From NCBI RefSeq assembly GCF_004514425.2, contig NZ_MYFN02000005.1:186001-250000 (forward strand): a DNA stretch of 64,000 bases. Direction: 5' to 3'. Of the stretch, positions 11,808 to 20,143 are shown piece by piece. Position 1 is the stretch's first letter. Every line of letters starts with the position of its first letter. Below the pieces are notes generated by a model that ran no database searches, was not told the DNA's origin, and saw nothing but the letters and a program-made list of their open reading frames with translations. This DNA is from Shinella sumterensis. Its GTDB lineage: Bacteria; Pseudomonadota; Alphaproteobacteria; Rhizobiales; Rhizobiaceae. The position numbers and the translations under genes were made by a program.

Positions 11808-12608
11808 GTGTCCGCTCCGAAAAACACCTTCAAGGCCGCGCTGCGCGAAGGCCGGTTCCAGCTGGGGCTCTGGGCAGCGCTCGGCAACGCCTATGCGGCC
11901 GAAATCCTTGCGACCAGCGGCTATGACTGGCTGCTGATCGACGGCGAGCATGGCCCCAACGACGTGCCCTTGATGGGCGCCCAGCTCGGCGCGCTGCGCC
12001 ATACGCCGACGCATGCCATGGTTCGCCCGCCGATGGGTGAGGCCTGGCTTCTCAAGCAGCTGCTCGATCAGGGCGCCCAGACCTTCCTCATTCCCATGGT
12101 CGAATCCGCCGAACAGGCCAGGGCGCTGGTGCGGGCGCTGCGCTATCCGCCGCACGGCATCCGCGGTGTCGGCGCGGGCCTTGGCCGGGCGAGCGATTTC
12201 AACCGCGTGGCGGATTACGTGACCACCGCCAATGACGAGATCTGCCTCATCGTGCAGGTGGAAAACCGTGCAGGCCTCGCCGCCATCGACGAGATCGCGA
12301 CGGTCGAGGGTGTCGACGGCGTCTTCATCGGCCCGTCCGACCTCGCCGCCGACATGGGCCATCTGGGCAATCCCGGCGCGCCGGAGGTGCTGGCCGCGAT
12401 CACCCATGCCTTTAGCCGGATCAAGGCCCATGGCAAGGCCCGCGGCATCATGACCGTCTCGCTGCCGCAGGCTGCGGTCTATCGCGATCTCGGCGCGGAT
12501 TTCATGGCGATCGGCACCGACGTCAACTGCCTTGTCGCGGCCGTGGGCGACCTGCGTCGCCAGTTTCTCGGCGAAGCCGCTCCGGCGGCGCGCGGCGGCG
12601 GTTACTGA
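11808..12608 (+). CDS. HpcH/HpaI family class II aldolase
   Basis: A 266-residue metal-dependent pyruvate aldolase. The catalytic His is in DGEH (residues 45-48), and the metal ligands are Glu152 (QVENRAG) and Asp178 (GPSDLAADMG). The family cleaves 4-hydroxy-2-oxo acids such as 2-keto-3-deoxyglucarate, 2-keto-3-deoxyrhamnonate or -fuconate, and 4-hydroxy-2-oxoheptanedioate into pyruvate and an aldehyde. The GTG at 11808 is chosen because a GAAGAAGGGAAA ribosome site precedes it and family similarity starts there. Its 3' end overlaps the converging reductase gene by 7 bases. With the FucU-like and aldose-dehydrogenase genes nearby, a 2-keto-3-deoxy-aldonate substrate is favoured. Confidence 0.87.
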   Translation: MSAPKNTFKAALREGRFQLGLWAALGNAYAAEILATSGYDWLLIDGEHGPNDVPLMGAQLGALRHTPTHAMVRPPMGEAWLLKQLLDQGAQTFLIPMVESAEQARALVRALRYPPHGIRGVGAGLGRASDFNRVADYVTTANDEICLIVQVENRAGLAAIDEIATVEGVDGVFIGPSDLAADMGHLGNPGAPEVLAAITHAFSRIKAHGKARGIMTVSLPQAAVYRDLGADFMAIGTDVNCLVAAVGDLRRQFLGEAAPAARGGGY

Positions 12609-13693
12609 CCGCAGGCGATGGCCGCCAGTCCCGGCATCGGGACGGACGGGCTCCAGGCCAGGAAATCGCCGATGCGGCGGGCACGCTTTTCCGCATGATG
12701 GTTCGCGATATCGCGCAGGCGGTGCGCCAGAAACGGATTGTCGAAGCGCTCCAGCGTTGCCGCAACATAGGCCTCGGCCTCTGCGCCAAGGCCGTGCGCG
12801 GCAAAACCGGGAACGACTTCGTCGCGATAGAGTGAGAGAAGCCGTGCGCGAACAGCGGGATCGGCCAGAATGGCCTTCACCGTCTCGTCGGCCGGCCGGC
12901 TCTCCCGCATCCAGATATCCGCCAGAACGGTATGGCCGAGATTGAGGATGTGCAGCTTGAGCTTTTCAAAAGGCATGAGGTCGTCGACCAGCACCATGTC
13001 GGGATGGCGGCAGGGCAGGGTGAGGCCCGGCTGCGCCTCGATCGCCCAGAGCGCATAGGGTTCGGCGATTGCGCCCGCCGGCTCGAGCGGTTCGGAAACG
13101 ATCCGGTCGACCAGCGTATTGGCCCAGATGACGGTGTTCGCCAGCCAATCCCGGAAAGCGGAATCCGGGTAAAGATCGGCCTGGAGTTCCAGCACGATCC
13201 GCTTCAGCACGTCGCCGTTCCGCGACACCAGCTCGCAGGGCAGGATGGTGAGCGGCCGGCCGTTCGCCGAAAAGCGCGCCTGGAGAAGGGCCAGCAGCTT
13301 GCCGGGAAAGGACGCGGGAACCGCATCGCGCAGATCGTCGGCCTCGACCCGATAGCCGGTATCGCCGGTATTGGAGATGATCACGGCGGCTTCGTCACGG
13401 AACACCTGGCGCACCGCGTCCCAGTCGCTTGCCGTCGAAAGCGCGCGGGCGATGCTTTCGACCTGCTGCCGCCGTTCGATGTCGCGGCCGTCCTTGCGGC
13501 CACGGATGACGACGGGATAGCCGCCCGGAGCCGCAAGTGCGGTGAGCCGGCCGGCGCGTTCCGCCGCGCCCGTGGTCTGCACCACCGTGATGCGGCCGAG
13601 CGCGCCGCCGCTTCTCAGGGCCTCGTCGACGAAGAGGTCGGCATGCGCCTGGAGGAAGCGGCTGGTTCCGAATTGCAGGATCGGCGTGGCCAT
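12602..13693 (-). CDS. Mannitol dehydrogenase / tagaturonate (fructuronate) reductase family protein
   Basis: A 363-residue NAD(P)-dependent polyol/uronate dehydrogenase of the mannitol dehydrogenase family. It opens with ILQFGTSRFLQAH (residues 5-17), the family's Rossmann start. The catalytic-domain markers PCELVSRNGDVLKR near residue 152 and KLKLHILNLGHTVLAD near 244 (the catalytic Lys and the family H-x-x-N-L-GH segment) are present. It is shorter than UxaB or mannitol dehydrogenase (about 480), closer to the compact form common in rhizobia. It lies 10 bases after the GntR regulator gene on the same strand, so the two are probably one transcript. Confidence 0.8.
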   Translation of the reverse strand: MATPILQFGTSRFLQAHADLFVDEALRSGGALGRITVVQTTGAAERAGRLTALAAPGGYPVVIRGRKDGRDIERRQQVESIARALSTASDWDAVRQVFRDEAAVIISNTGDTGYRVEADDLRDAVPASFPGKLLALLQARFSANGRPLTILPCELVSRNGDVLKRIVLELQADLYPDSAFRDWLANTVIWANTLVDRIVSEPLEPAGAIAEPYALWAIEAQPGLTLPCRHPDMVLVDDLMPFEKLKLHILNLGHTVLADIWMRESRPADETVKAILADPAVRARLLSLYRDEVVPGFAAHGLGAEAEAYVAATLERFDNPFLAHRLRDIANHHAEKRARRIGDFLAWSPSVPMPGLAAIACGQ

Positions 13694-13703
13694 GGCGGCT
13701 CCG

Positions 13704-14582
13704 TCAGTTGATGGACTGAAGCAGGGTTTCGCGGGCGGATTTCAGGTGTTGGCGGCAGGCCAGCTCGATCTCGATCGGGTCGCGCGAGCGCAAGGCCGCG
13801 ATATAGGCCAGGTGTTCCTCCAGCGCGCGGGCATTGCGTTGGCGCGCATTCGTCTTGTTCCACTGGTAGTGATAGTGGAAGACGATGGCGATCACGTCGT
13901 AGAAATCGACGATGAAACGGTTGCGCGAGGCGCGGTGCACCAGAAGATGGAAACGCTCGTCAAGCTCGGAGAAATCCAGGTAACGATTGTCAATGTCGGC
14001 CAGGATGTCACGGTGCACGGCCTCGATGGCGTCCAGCTCCTGCCAGGCCGCGTGATCCTTCGGCAGATGCGCGAAGGCCGCCGCCGACCGCAGCTCGAAG
14101 ATCTCGCGCACCTCCGTGAGTTCGAGCGCGAATTCCCGGGTAAAGCCTTTCAGCACCCAATGGCTGTTGGGCCGCTTCTCGATCAGGCCGAAGCGGCTGA
14201 AGCGGATCAGGAATTCGCGCACACCCGTCGTGCCGATGCCGATCTCGCGGGCAAGTTCCAGTTCGTTGATCTGCATGCCGGGCTGGGCGCCGCCATCGAG
14301 AATCCGGCGCATGAAGCTGCGCTCGATGATCTCGGAAAGCGAATCCGTCTCTTCCGTCGGAAAGTAGTCGGCCGCCACGGGCTTGCGGAGCACGATCTTG
14401 CGCCGCTTGTCCCAGGCCAAGAGGCCCACTTCCTCCAGCCGCCCGAGCACCGCGCGGACGGTGGTGCGGCTCACACCGAGCGTGGCGCCCAGTTCCGGTT
14501 CCGAAGGCAGGCTCGCCGTCTGTTCCAGAAGCTTGAGGCAGCGGTTGAAGGCGTCCTTGAAGACGGTGTTCTGCTTGGCCAT
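13704..14582 (-). CDS. GntR/FadR-type regulator with two tandem winged helix-turn-helix domains and an FCD domain
   Basis: 292 residues instead of the usual 220-250. An N-terminal winged helix (about residues 8-68) carries LPSEPELGATLGVSRTTVR. A second one (about 82-147) carries INELELAREIGIGTTGVRE and a wing ending HWVLKGF. The FCD effector domain (about 155-288) keeps the metal/ligand residues Asp208, His212, His257 and His279. FCD regulators bind sugar acids or other carboxylates and usually repress. The gene is divergent from the aldose dehydrogenase gene, and a near-palindrome at 14708-14725, repeated in front of the ABC transporter, is the likely operator. Auto-regulation is plausible from the same site. 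Confidence 0.87.
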   Translation of the reverse strand: MAKQNTVFKDAFNRCLKLLEQTASLPSEPELGATLGVSRTTVRAVLGRLEEVGLLAWDKRRKIVLRKPVAADYFPTEETDSLSEIIERSFMRRILDGGAQPGMQINELELAREIGIGTTGVREFLIRFSRFGLIEKRPNSHWVLKGFTREFALELTEVREIFELRSAAAFAHLPKDHAAWQELDAIEAVHRDILADIDNRYLDFSELDERFHLLVHRASRNRFIVDFYDVIAIVFHYHYQWNKTNARQRNARALEEHLAYIAALRSRDPIEIELACRQHLKSARETLLQSIN

Positions 14583-14707
14583 GAATGCTGCCGTTCGTTG
14601 TGTCCTGCGCCCCTTAGCGGCTGAGCGGGCGAATGGCCAGATGTCCTGGCGGGGTGCGCGCCGTCCTGTTGCGTTGGGACTTCATATTACCCATTGACGA
14701 CGATCTG

Positions 14708-14725
14708 TCTATTGTCGATAAAAGA
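14708..14725. promoter_or_regulatory. Predicted GntR operator, site 1 (upstream of the aldose dehydrogenase)
   Basis: TCTATTGTCGATAAAAGA: the two 11-base half-sites meeting at the central TCGA agree at 9 of 11 positions. The right half (TCGATAAAAGA) is identical to that of site 2 at 16371-16388. It lies in the 180-base divergent gap between the GntR gene and the aldose dehydrogenase. Confidence 0.6.
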
Positions 14726-14762
14726 CAAATAGCCGGCGGGAGGACGCCGCCCGGGAGGATCC

Positions 14763-15782
14763 ATGAAGACACGCACCATCGCGCGCACCGGCCTTGCCGT
14801 CACCGAATTCAGTTTCGGCACGGCAGCGCTTGGGGGCCTGTACCGGGCCTGCCCGCGCGATGCGGCAATGGCGACGCTCGAAGCGGCGTGGGACGAGGGC
14901 ATCCGCTATTTCGATACCGCGCCCTGGTACGGTTTCGGCCTGGCGGAGCGCCGCACCGGCGATTTCCTGCGCGACAAGCCGTCGGGAAGCTATGTGCTGT
15001 CCAGCAAGGTCGGCCGCATCATGGTTCCCGTCGCCGACGACAAGGTGCCGGACTACGGCTATGTCGATCCGCTGCCCTTCGATGTGCGCTACGACTACAG
15101 CTATGACGGCATCATGCGCTCGGTGGAACTCAGCCATGCACGCCTTGGCCTCAACCGCATCGATATCCTCTATGTGCACGATATCGGGGTCTATACGCAC
15201 GGTGCCGAACGCAACGCCTTCCATCTGCGCCAGCTGCTCGATTCCGGCCTGAAGGCGCTGTCGGAACTGAAGGCGTCGGGCGCGATCAAGGCCTATGGGC
15301 TCGGCGTGAACGAGGTGCCGGTCTGCCTCGATGTCATGCGCCACGCCGATCTCGACTGCATCCTGCTCGCCGGACGCTACACACTGCTGGACCGCACGGC
15401 CGAGAGCGCGCTCCTGCCGCTCTGCGCGGCGCGGGGAACGTCGCTGGTGGTGGGCGGGGTGTTCAATTCCGGCATTCTCGCGACCGGGCCGGTCGAAGGC
15501 GCGCATTTCGATTACATGCCGGCAACATCGGACGTCGCCGCCAAGGTCGGCGCGATGGTGGAGGTCGCGGAGAGGAACAGTGTGCCGCTCGCCGCGCCGG
15601 CGCTGCGGTTCCCGCTGGAAAACCCGTCCGTCGCCTCCATCCTCATCGGCACTGCGCGGCCCGAGAGCCTGCGCCGGAACATGCAGCTGGCGCGCGCGCC
15701 GCTGCCCCAAAACATTTACCCGGCTTTCGAGCCGTATACGCTGGTCGCGCCCGAACTCGGGCAAGAGGCCGTGCGGCAATAG
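14763..15782 (+). CDS. Aldo/keto reductase, aldose 1-dehydrogenase / pyridoxal 4-dehydrogenase subfamily
   Basis: A 339-residue (alpha/beta)8 aldo-keto reductase. The catalytic tetrad is visible: Asp51 (YFDTAPWYG), Tyr56, Lys82 (SSKVGR) and His139 (LYVHD). The subfamily includes L-fucose/D-threo-aldose 1-dehydrogenase and pyridoxal 4-dehydrogenase; all oxidise a cyclic hemiacetal to a lactone with NAD(P)+. The FucU-like mutarotase 18 bases downstream favours a sugar substrate such as L-fucose, L-galactose or D-arabinose over pyridoxal. An excellent ribosome site (GGGAGGATCC) precedes the ATG, and site 1 of the predicted operator is 37 bases further up. Confidence 0.85.
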   Translation: MKTRTIARTGLAVTEFSFGTAALGGLYRACPRDAAMATLEAAWDEGIRYFDTAPWYGFGLAERRTGDFLRDKPSGSYVLSSKVGRIMVPVADDKVPDYGYVDPLPFDVRYDYSYDGIMRSVELSHARLGLNRIDILYVHDIGVYTHGAERNAFHLRQLLDSGLKALSELKASGAIKAYGLGVNEVPVCLDVMRHADLDCILLAGRYTLLDRTAESALLPLCAARGTSLVVGGVFNSGILATGPVEGAHFDYMPATSDVAAKVGAMVEVAERNSVPLAAPALRFPLENPSVASILIGTARPESLRRNMQLARAPLPQNIYPAFEPYTLVAPELGQEAVRQ

Positions 15783-15800
15783 CGTGGAAGGTCGAAACCC

Positions 15801-16247
15801 ATGTTGAAAGGCATTCATCCCCTGCTCGGTCCCGACCTGCTGCATGCGCTGCGGTCGATGGGCCACGGCGACGATATCGTCATTGCCGATGCCAATTTTC
15901 CGGTGACGTTCCTCGGGCCCAGGGTCGTGCGCGCGGATGGCGTGGATGCCGTCGCGATGGCCGAGGCGATCCTGACCCACATGCCGCTCGATACCTTCGT
16001 GCCGAAGGCCGCCTGGCGCATGGAGGTCGTGGGCGATCCGGGTGCGGTGCCGGAGGTCTGCGCCACCTTTCAGGAGGTCGTGCATCGCCATGCGGGCGAT
16101 TTCACGATCCATCCGGTCGAGCGTTTCGCCTTCTACGAGATGGCGCGCAAGGCGGCCTGCATTGTGGCCACGACGGAAGCCCGTCTTTATGGCAATCTGA
16201 TCTTGAAGATGGGTGTCGTACACCCGCAGGAATCCGTCCGGGTCTAG
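15801..16247 (+). CDS. RbsD/FucU family sugar mutarotase
   Basis: A 148-residue RbsD/FucU protein that interconverts anomers of a sugar. The N-terminal MLKGIHPLLGPDLLHAL and GHGDDIVIADANFP (residues 21-34, holding the catalytic His22 and Asp24) are family signatures, as is the C-terminal ATTEARLYGNLILKMGV. Overall it looks more like FucU (L-fucose mutarotase) than RbsD, from the E-R-F-x-F-Y-E segment near residue 106. It follows the aldose dehydrogenase by 18 bases, so the mutarotase would feed it the correct anomer. It ends before a 209-base gap holding operator site 2. Confidence 0.85.
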   Translation: MLKGIHPLLGPDLLHALRSMGHGDDIVIADANFPVTFLGPRVVRADGVDAVAMAEAILTHMPLDTFVPKAAWRMEVVGDPGAVPEVCATFQEVVHRHAGDFTIHPVERFAFYEMARKAACIVATTEARLYGNLILKMGVVHPQESVRV

Positions 16248-16370
16248 GGCCCGACGCCGTCGTTTGGGAGGACGAGGGCATGGACTGGAGTGCTGGAAAA
16301 CAAGGTTTCCGAGAGAGAAATGCCCCGCTTGCCAAGGCATGGAAGCGGGTGTAGCTTGCAACGATAAATG

Positions 16371-16388
16371 TTTTTTATCGATAAAAGA
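16371..16388. promoter_or_regulatory. Predicted GntR operator, site 2 (upstream of the sugar ABC transporter)
   Basis: TTTTTTATCGATAAAAGA has a perfect 14-base core palindrome (TTTTATCGATAAAA), and its half-sites match at 10 of 11 positions. It is the same length and centre as site 1 at 14708-14725, and lies 68 bases before the binding-protein ATG. Confidence 0.62.
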
Positions 16389-16456
16389 TCGAGTTGTTCG
16401 CTTCCTGCAACCCGATCCCGCAAGGAGGACAGGAAGCACCTGAGAGGAGAAACCAG

Positions 16457-17446
16457 ATGAGCATTGTAAGATCGCTTCTGACCCGCCGCGCCTTCACCGC
16501 GCTTGCGGGTGCCGCAGTCCTCGCCACGATGACCCCGGCGCCGTCTTTCGCGCAGGAAGTCACCATTCCGATCATCGTGAAGGACACCACCTCCTTCTAC
16601 TGGCAGATCGTGCTGGCCGGCGCGCGCCAGGCCGGCAAGGATCTCGGCGTCAAGGTGCCGGAACTCGGCGCCCAGTCGGAAGCCGACATCAACGGCCAGA
16701 TCACCATTCTCGAAAACGCGGTGGCCGGCGCACCCGCCGCCGTGGTCATTTCGCCCACGGAATTCAAGGCGCTCGGCAAGCCGATCGACGAAGCCGCGAA
16801 GTCCGTTCCGATCATCGGCATCGACTCGTCGGCGGATTCCAAGGCCTTCACCTCGTTCCTGACGACCGATAACGTCCAGGGCGGCCGCATCGCCGCCGAT
16901 GGCCTCGCCGCCGCCATCAAGGCCGCGACGGGCAAGGACGAGGGCGACATCGCCATCATCACCAGCCTTCCCGGCGTCGGCTCGCTCGACCAGCGCCGTG
17001 AAGGCTTCCTGGATGAGGTGAAGACCAAGTATCCGGGCCTCAAGGTGGTCGCGGACAAGTATGCGGACGGCCAGGCCACGACCGGCCTCAACATCATGAC
17101 CGACCTCATCACCGCCAATCCGAACCTCGTCGGCGTCTTCGCCTCCAACCTCATCATGGCGCAGGGCGTCGGCCAGGCGATCGCGGAAAACAAGCTCGGC
17201 GACAAGATCAAGGTCATCGGCTTCGACAGCGACGAAAAGACCGTCGGTTTCCTCAAGGAGGGCGTGCTGGCCGGCCTCGTCGTGCAGGACCCCTACCGCA
17301 TGGGCTATGACGGCGTGAAGACGGCGCTCGCCGTCTCCAAGGGCGAGAAGGTCGAGACCTTCGTCGATACCGGCGCCAACCTCGTGACCAAGGACAACAT
17401 GGCCGATCCCAAGATCGACGCCCTGCTGAACCCGAAGGTCAACTGA
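16457..17446 (+). CDS. Sugar ABC transporter periplasmic binding protein (RbsB type)
   Basis: A 329-residue type I periplasmic binding protein for the transporter encoded by the next two genes. It has a signal peptide with a hydrophobic core at residues 12-27 and probable cleavage after SFA (30-32). A TRRAF at 9-13 resembles a twin-arginine motif, so Tat export is possible but unproven. The two-lobed Peripla_BP_4 fold is shown by AGARQAGKDLGVKV, NQ-type ligand contacts, and IKVIGFDSDEKT near 255. The ATG at 16457 follows GGAGAAACC. The sugar is not identifiable from sequence; context suggests the substrate of the neighbouring dehydrogenase. Confidence 0.9.
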   Translation: MSIVRSLLTRRAFTALAGAAVLATMTPAPSFAQEVTIPIIVKDTTSFYWQIVLAGARQAGKDLGVKVPELGAQSEADINGQITILENAVAGAPAAVVISPTEFKALGKPIDEAAKSVPIIGIDSSADSKAFTSFLTTDNVQGGRIAADGLAAAIKAATGKDEGDIAIITSLPGVGSLDQRREGFLDEVKTKYPGLKVVADKYADGQATTGLNIMTDLITANPNLVGVFASNLIMAQGVGQAIAENKLGDKIKVIGFDSDEKTVGFLKEGVLAGLVVQDPYRMGYDGVKTALAVSKGEKVETFVDTGANLVTKDNMADPKIDALLNPKVN

Positions 17447-17530
17447 TCGGCCGGGCCTTCGCGGCCCTGCCACATCCCGCCCGGGCTCTGCTTCGGGCGG
17501 GATGCCGTCCCCAGTCCGGGAGAAAACGCC

Positions 17531-19084
17531 ATGAGCAGCCTCGAAGAACTCAGCCGCCGGCATGAAGACCAGGCCGGGCTTGCCGAATCCGACACCGTGC
17601 CGCGCGGCGCGCCCATCCTCGAATTGCGTGGCCTGCAGAAGAAATACGGCCTCGTGGAGGCGCTGAAGCCGGTGACGGTCAGCTTCCTGGCGGGTGAAAT
17701 CCACGCCATCGTCGGCGAGAACGGTGCCGGCAAATCGACGCTGATCAAGCTTCTGACCGGGGTTATCCGGCGCACGGCCGGCGAGGTCTTCTGGTGCGGC
17801 AAGCCGGTGCAGCTCGCCACCCCCACCGAGGCCATCTCCCGCGGCATCAACGCGGTGCATCAGGAAGTCGTGCTGTGCCCGCACCTCTCCGTGGCCGCCA
17901 ACATGTTCCTCGGCGATGAGATGAACCGCAATGGCCTGATGCGCAAGGCCGCCATGGAAAAGGCCGCGCAGGCGGTGCTGGACGATCTCGGCTTCCACTT
18001 GCCGGCCGGCGCGCGCCTGGAGAGCCTCACCATCGGCCAGCAGCAGCTGGTCGCCACCGCCAAGGCCGCCATGCGCGGCATCCGCTTCATCATCTTCGAC
18101 GAGCCGACGGCCTATCTGACCCGCCAGGAATCGGCCCAGCTCTTCCGCCTCATCCGCCGCCTGCGCGATCAGGGCGTCACCGTCGTCTATATCAGCCACC
18201 GCATGGAGGAGGTCTTCGAGCTGGCCGACCGCGTGTCCGTGCTGCGCGACGGCACCCATGTCGGCACGCGCCTGATCGGCGAGACCAACGAGAACGAGCT
18301 GATCGCCCTGATGATCAACCGCTCGATAGAACAGATCTACCACAAGGAGCAGGTGCCCATCGGCGATGTCATCGTCGAGACGAAGGGCCTGTCCGGCCCG
18401 GGTTTCGAGGATGTCTCGATGACGGTCCGCGCCGGCGAGATCGTCGGCCTCTACGGCCTCATCGGGGCGGGACGCAGCGAGTTCGCGCTCGGCCTCTACG
18501 GCCGCCAGCCCGTGACCGCCGGAGAGATCGTCTGGGAGGGCCGCAAGGTTTCCATTCCCAATGAGCGGGTCGCCATGGCGCTCGGCATCGCGCTTGCGCC
18601 GGAAAGCCGGCGCGACCAGGGCCTGTGCCTCAACCTGCCCATCGGGCTCAACATCAACCTGCCGGTTCTCAAGCGGCTGAGTTCGGGCCTGACGATTAGG
18701 CGCGGCGATGCCGCCCGCAACGCCGAGCGCCAGATCGCCGACCTCCGTATCAAGACACCGTCGCGCCATGTGCTCGCCTCGGCCATGTCCGGCGGCAACC
18801 AGCAGAAGATCGTCATCGGCAAGTGGCTGAGCCATGGCGCCCGGCTCTTCATCTTCGACGAGCCGACCGTCGGCGTCGATGTCGGCACCAAGGCGGAAAT
18901 CTACCGGCTGTTCGGCGCGCTCCTCAAGCAGGGGGCGGGCATCATCCTGATTTCGTCCTACCTGCCGGAGGTCTACGAGCTTGCCGACCGGCTGCACGTC
19001 TTCCGCGGCGGCCGGCTCGTCGCCAGCCACGACCACCGGGCGGCCACGCACGAGGACGTCCTGACCCAGGCCATCGGCAGTTAG
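17531..19084 (+). CDS. Sugar ABC transporter, fused double ATPase (RbsA/MglA type)
   Basis: A 517-residue ATPase with two ABC domains in one chain, as in RbsA, MglA and AraG. Domain 1 has Walker A GENGAGKST (62-70), signature LTIGQQQLV and Walker B FIIFDEPTAYLT. Domain 2 has a degenerate P-loop IGAGRSE (about 311-317) but an intact signature MSGGNQQK and Walker B FIFDEPTVGVDVG, the usual asymmetry of the family. A 30-residue N-terminal extension precedes the first domain. It lies 84 bases after the binding protein and 83 before the permease. Confidence 0.93.
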   Translation: MSSLEELSRRHEDQAGLAESDTVPRGAPILELRGLQKKYGLVEALKPVTVSFLAGEIHAIVGENGAGKSTLIKLLTGVIRRTAGEVFWCGKPVQLATPTEAISRGINAVHQEVVLCPHLSVAANMFLGDEMNRNGLMRKAAMEKAAQAVLDDLGFHLPAGARLESLTIGQQQLVATAKAAMRGIRFIIFDEPTAYLTRQESAQLFRLIRRLRDQGVTVVYISHRMEEVFELADRVSVLRDGTHVGTRLIGETNENELIALMINRSIEQIYHKEQVPIGDVIVETKGLSGPGFEDVSMTVRAGEIVGLYGLIGAGRSEFALGLYGRQPVTAGEIVWEGRKVSIPNERVAMALGIALAPESRRDQGLCLNLPIGLNINLPVLKRLSSGLTIRRGDAARNAERQIADLRIKTPSRHVLASAMSGGNQQKIVIGKWLSHGARLFIFDEPTVGVDVGTKAEIYRLFGALLKQGAGIILISSYLPEVYELADRLHVFRGGRLVASHDHRAATHEDVLTQAIGS

Positions 19085-19167
19085 AGCAGTGCCGGCAGGA
19101 CTGCGCGGCGGCATTCGTCCGCAATCGCGCAGGACAGGCTGAGCGTCGCGCAGAAAGGGAGAAGAAC

Positions 19168-20142
19168 ATGAGCGTTGAGACGACCACGGAAAGCGCACCG
19201 GCACCCAGAAAGGGCACGAACATCCTGCTCGGCCTGACGCTGCTCGGGCTCCTGCTGGCGCTCTGGGTGGCGCTGGGCTTTGCAACGAATGCCTTCTGGT
19301 CGCCGAACAACATCTCGAACCTGCTGCGCCAGGGCGCGATGACGGCGATCCTCGCCGTCGGCCAGACCTTCGTGATCATCACCGCCGGCATCGATCTTTC
19401 GGTGGGGGCCATTGTCGGCTTCACCAGCGTCATCGTCGCCTGGCTGCTGCAGGCCGGCGTGCCGCTCTGGGCCGCCATCATCCTCACGTTGCTGATGGGC
19501 GTGGCGATCGGCGCCTTCCACGGTTTCGGCATCGTGCGCATGGGCCTGCCGCCCTTCATCATCACGCTGGCGACGCTGACCTCGCTGCGCGGGATCGGCC
19601 TCCTGATCACGAACGGCTCCACCATCTCGATCACGCACGAGGGGTTCACCAACTTCTCCCGCGCGGATTTCCTGGGCATCCCGAGCCTGTTCTGGATGGT
19701 CATCCTGGTGGGCATCCCCGCCTTCATCTTCCTCCATCTCTCTCGCTTCGGGCGCTATCTCTTCGCCGTCGGCTCCAACAAGGAGGCGGCGCGGCTTTCC
19801 GGCGTGAATGTCGACCGGACGATCTATCTCGCCTATATCCTGTCGGCCACCTGCGCGGCCTTCGTCGGCCTGTTGCTCGCCTCGCGCATCGGCATCGGCA
19901 ATGCCACGCAGGCGGAAGGCTGGGAACTCCAGGCGATCGCCTCGTCGGTGATCGGCGGCACGAGCCTGTTCGGCGCGGTCGGCTCGGTGCACGGCCCGCT
20001 GCTCGGCGCCTTCATCCTCGCGACCATCAACAACGGCGCCAACCTGCTCAACGTCAATTCGTTCTGGCAGCGCATCATCACCGGCCTGCTGATCATCGTG
20101 ATCGTCTATTTCGACCAGTTGCGTCGCCGCGGAAGCCGCTGA
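19168..20142 (+). CDS. Sugar ABC transporter permease (RbsC type)
   Basis: A 324-residue inner-membrane permease of the RbsC/XylH/AraH family with about eight to ten hydrophobic segments, the first at residues 18-38. The family's signature loops are present: FVIITAGIDLSVGA near residue 70 and FAVGSNKEAARLSGVNV near 197, the latter being the coupling-helix region that contacts the ATPase. The ATG at 19168 is preceded by AAGGGAGAAGAAC. It is the last transporter gene; the zinc alcohol dehydrogenase ATG comes one base after its stop. Confidence 0.92.
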   Translation: MSVETTTESAPAPRKGTNILLGLTLLGLLLALWVALGFATNAFWSPNNISNLLRQGAMTAILAVGQTFVIITAGIDLSVGAIVGFTSVIVAWLLQAGVPLWAAIILTLLMGVAIGAFHGFGIVRMGLPPFIITLATLTSLRGIGLLITNGSTISITHEGFTNFSRADFLGIPSLFWMVILVGIPAFIFLHLSRFGRYLFAVGSNKEAARLSGVNVDRTIYLAYILSATCAAFVGLLLASRIGIGNATQAEGWELQAIASSVIGGTSLFGAVGSVHGPLLGAFILATINNGANLLNVNSFWQRIITGLLIIVIVYFDQLRRRGSR

Positions 20143-20143
20143 G

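Noticed and set aside
16244-19285. A very long minus-strand open frame (over 1000 codons) opposite the ABC transporter genes.
   Set aside because: It mirrors the codon pattern of the plus-strand genes, has no ribosome site or family motif, and is rich in His/Arg/Asp as expected of an antisense shadow in high-G+C DNA. Similar shadows lie opposite addA, addB, mltA, gyrB and chvG.
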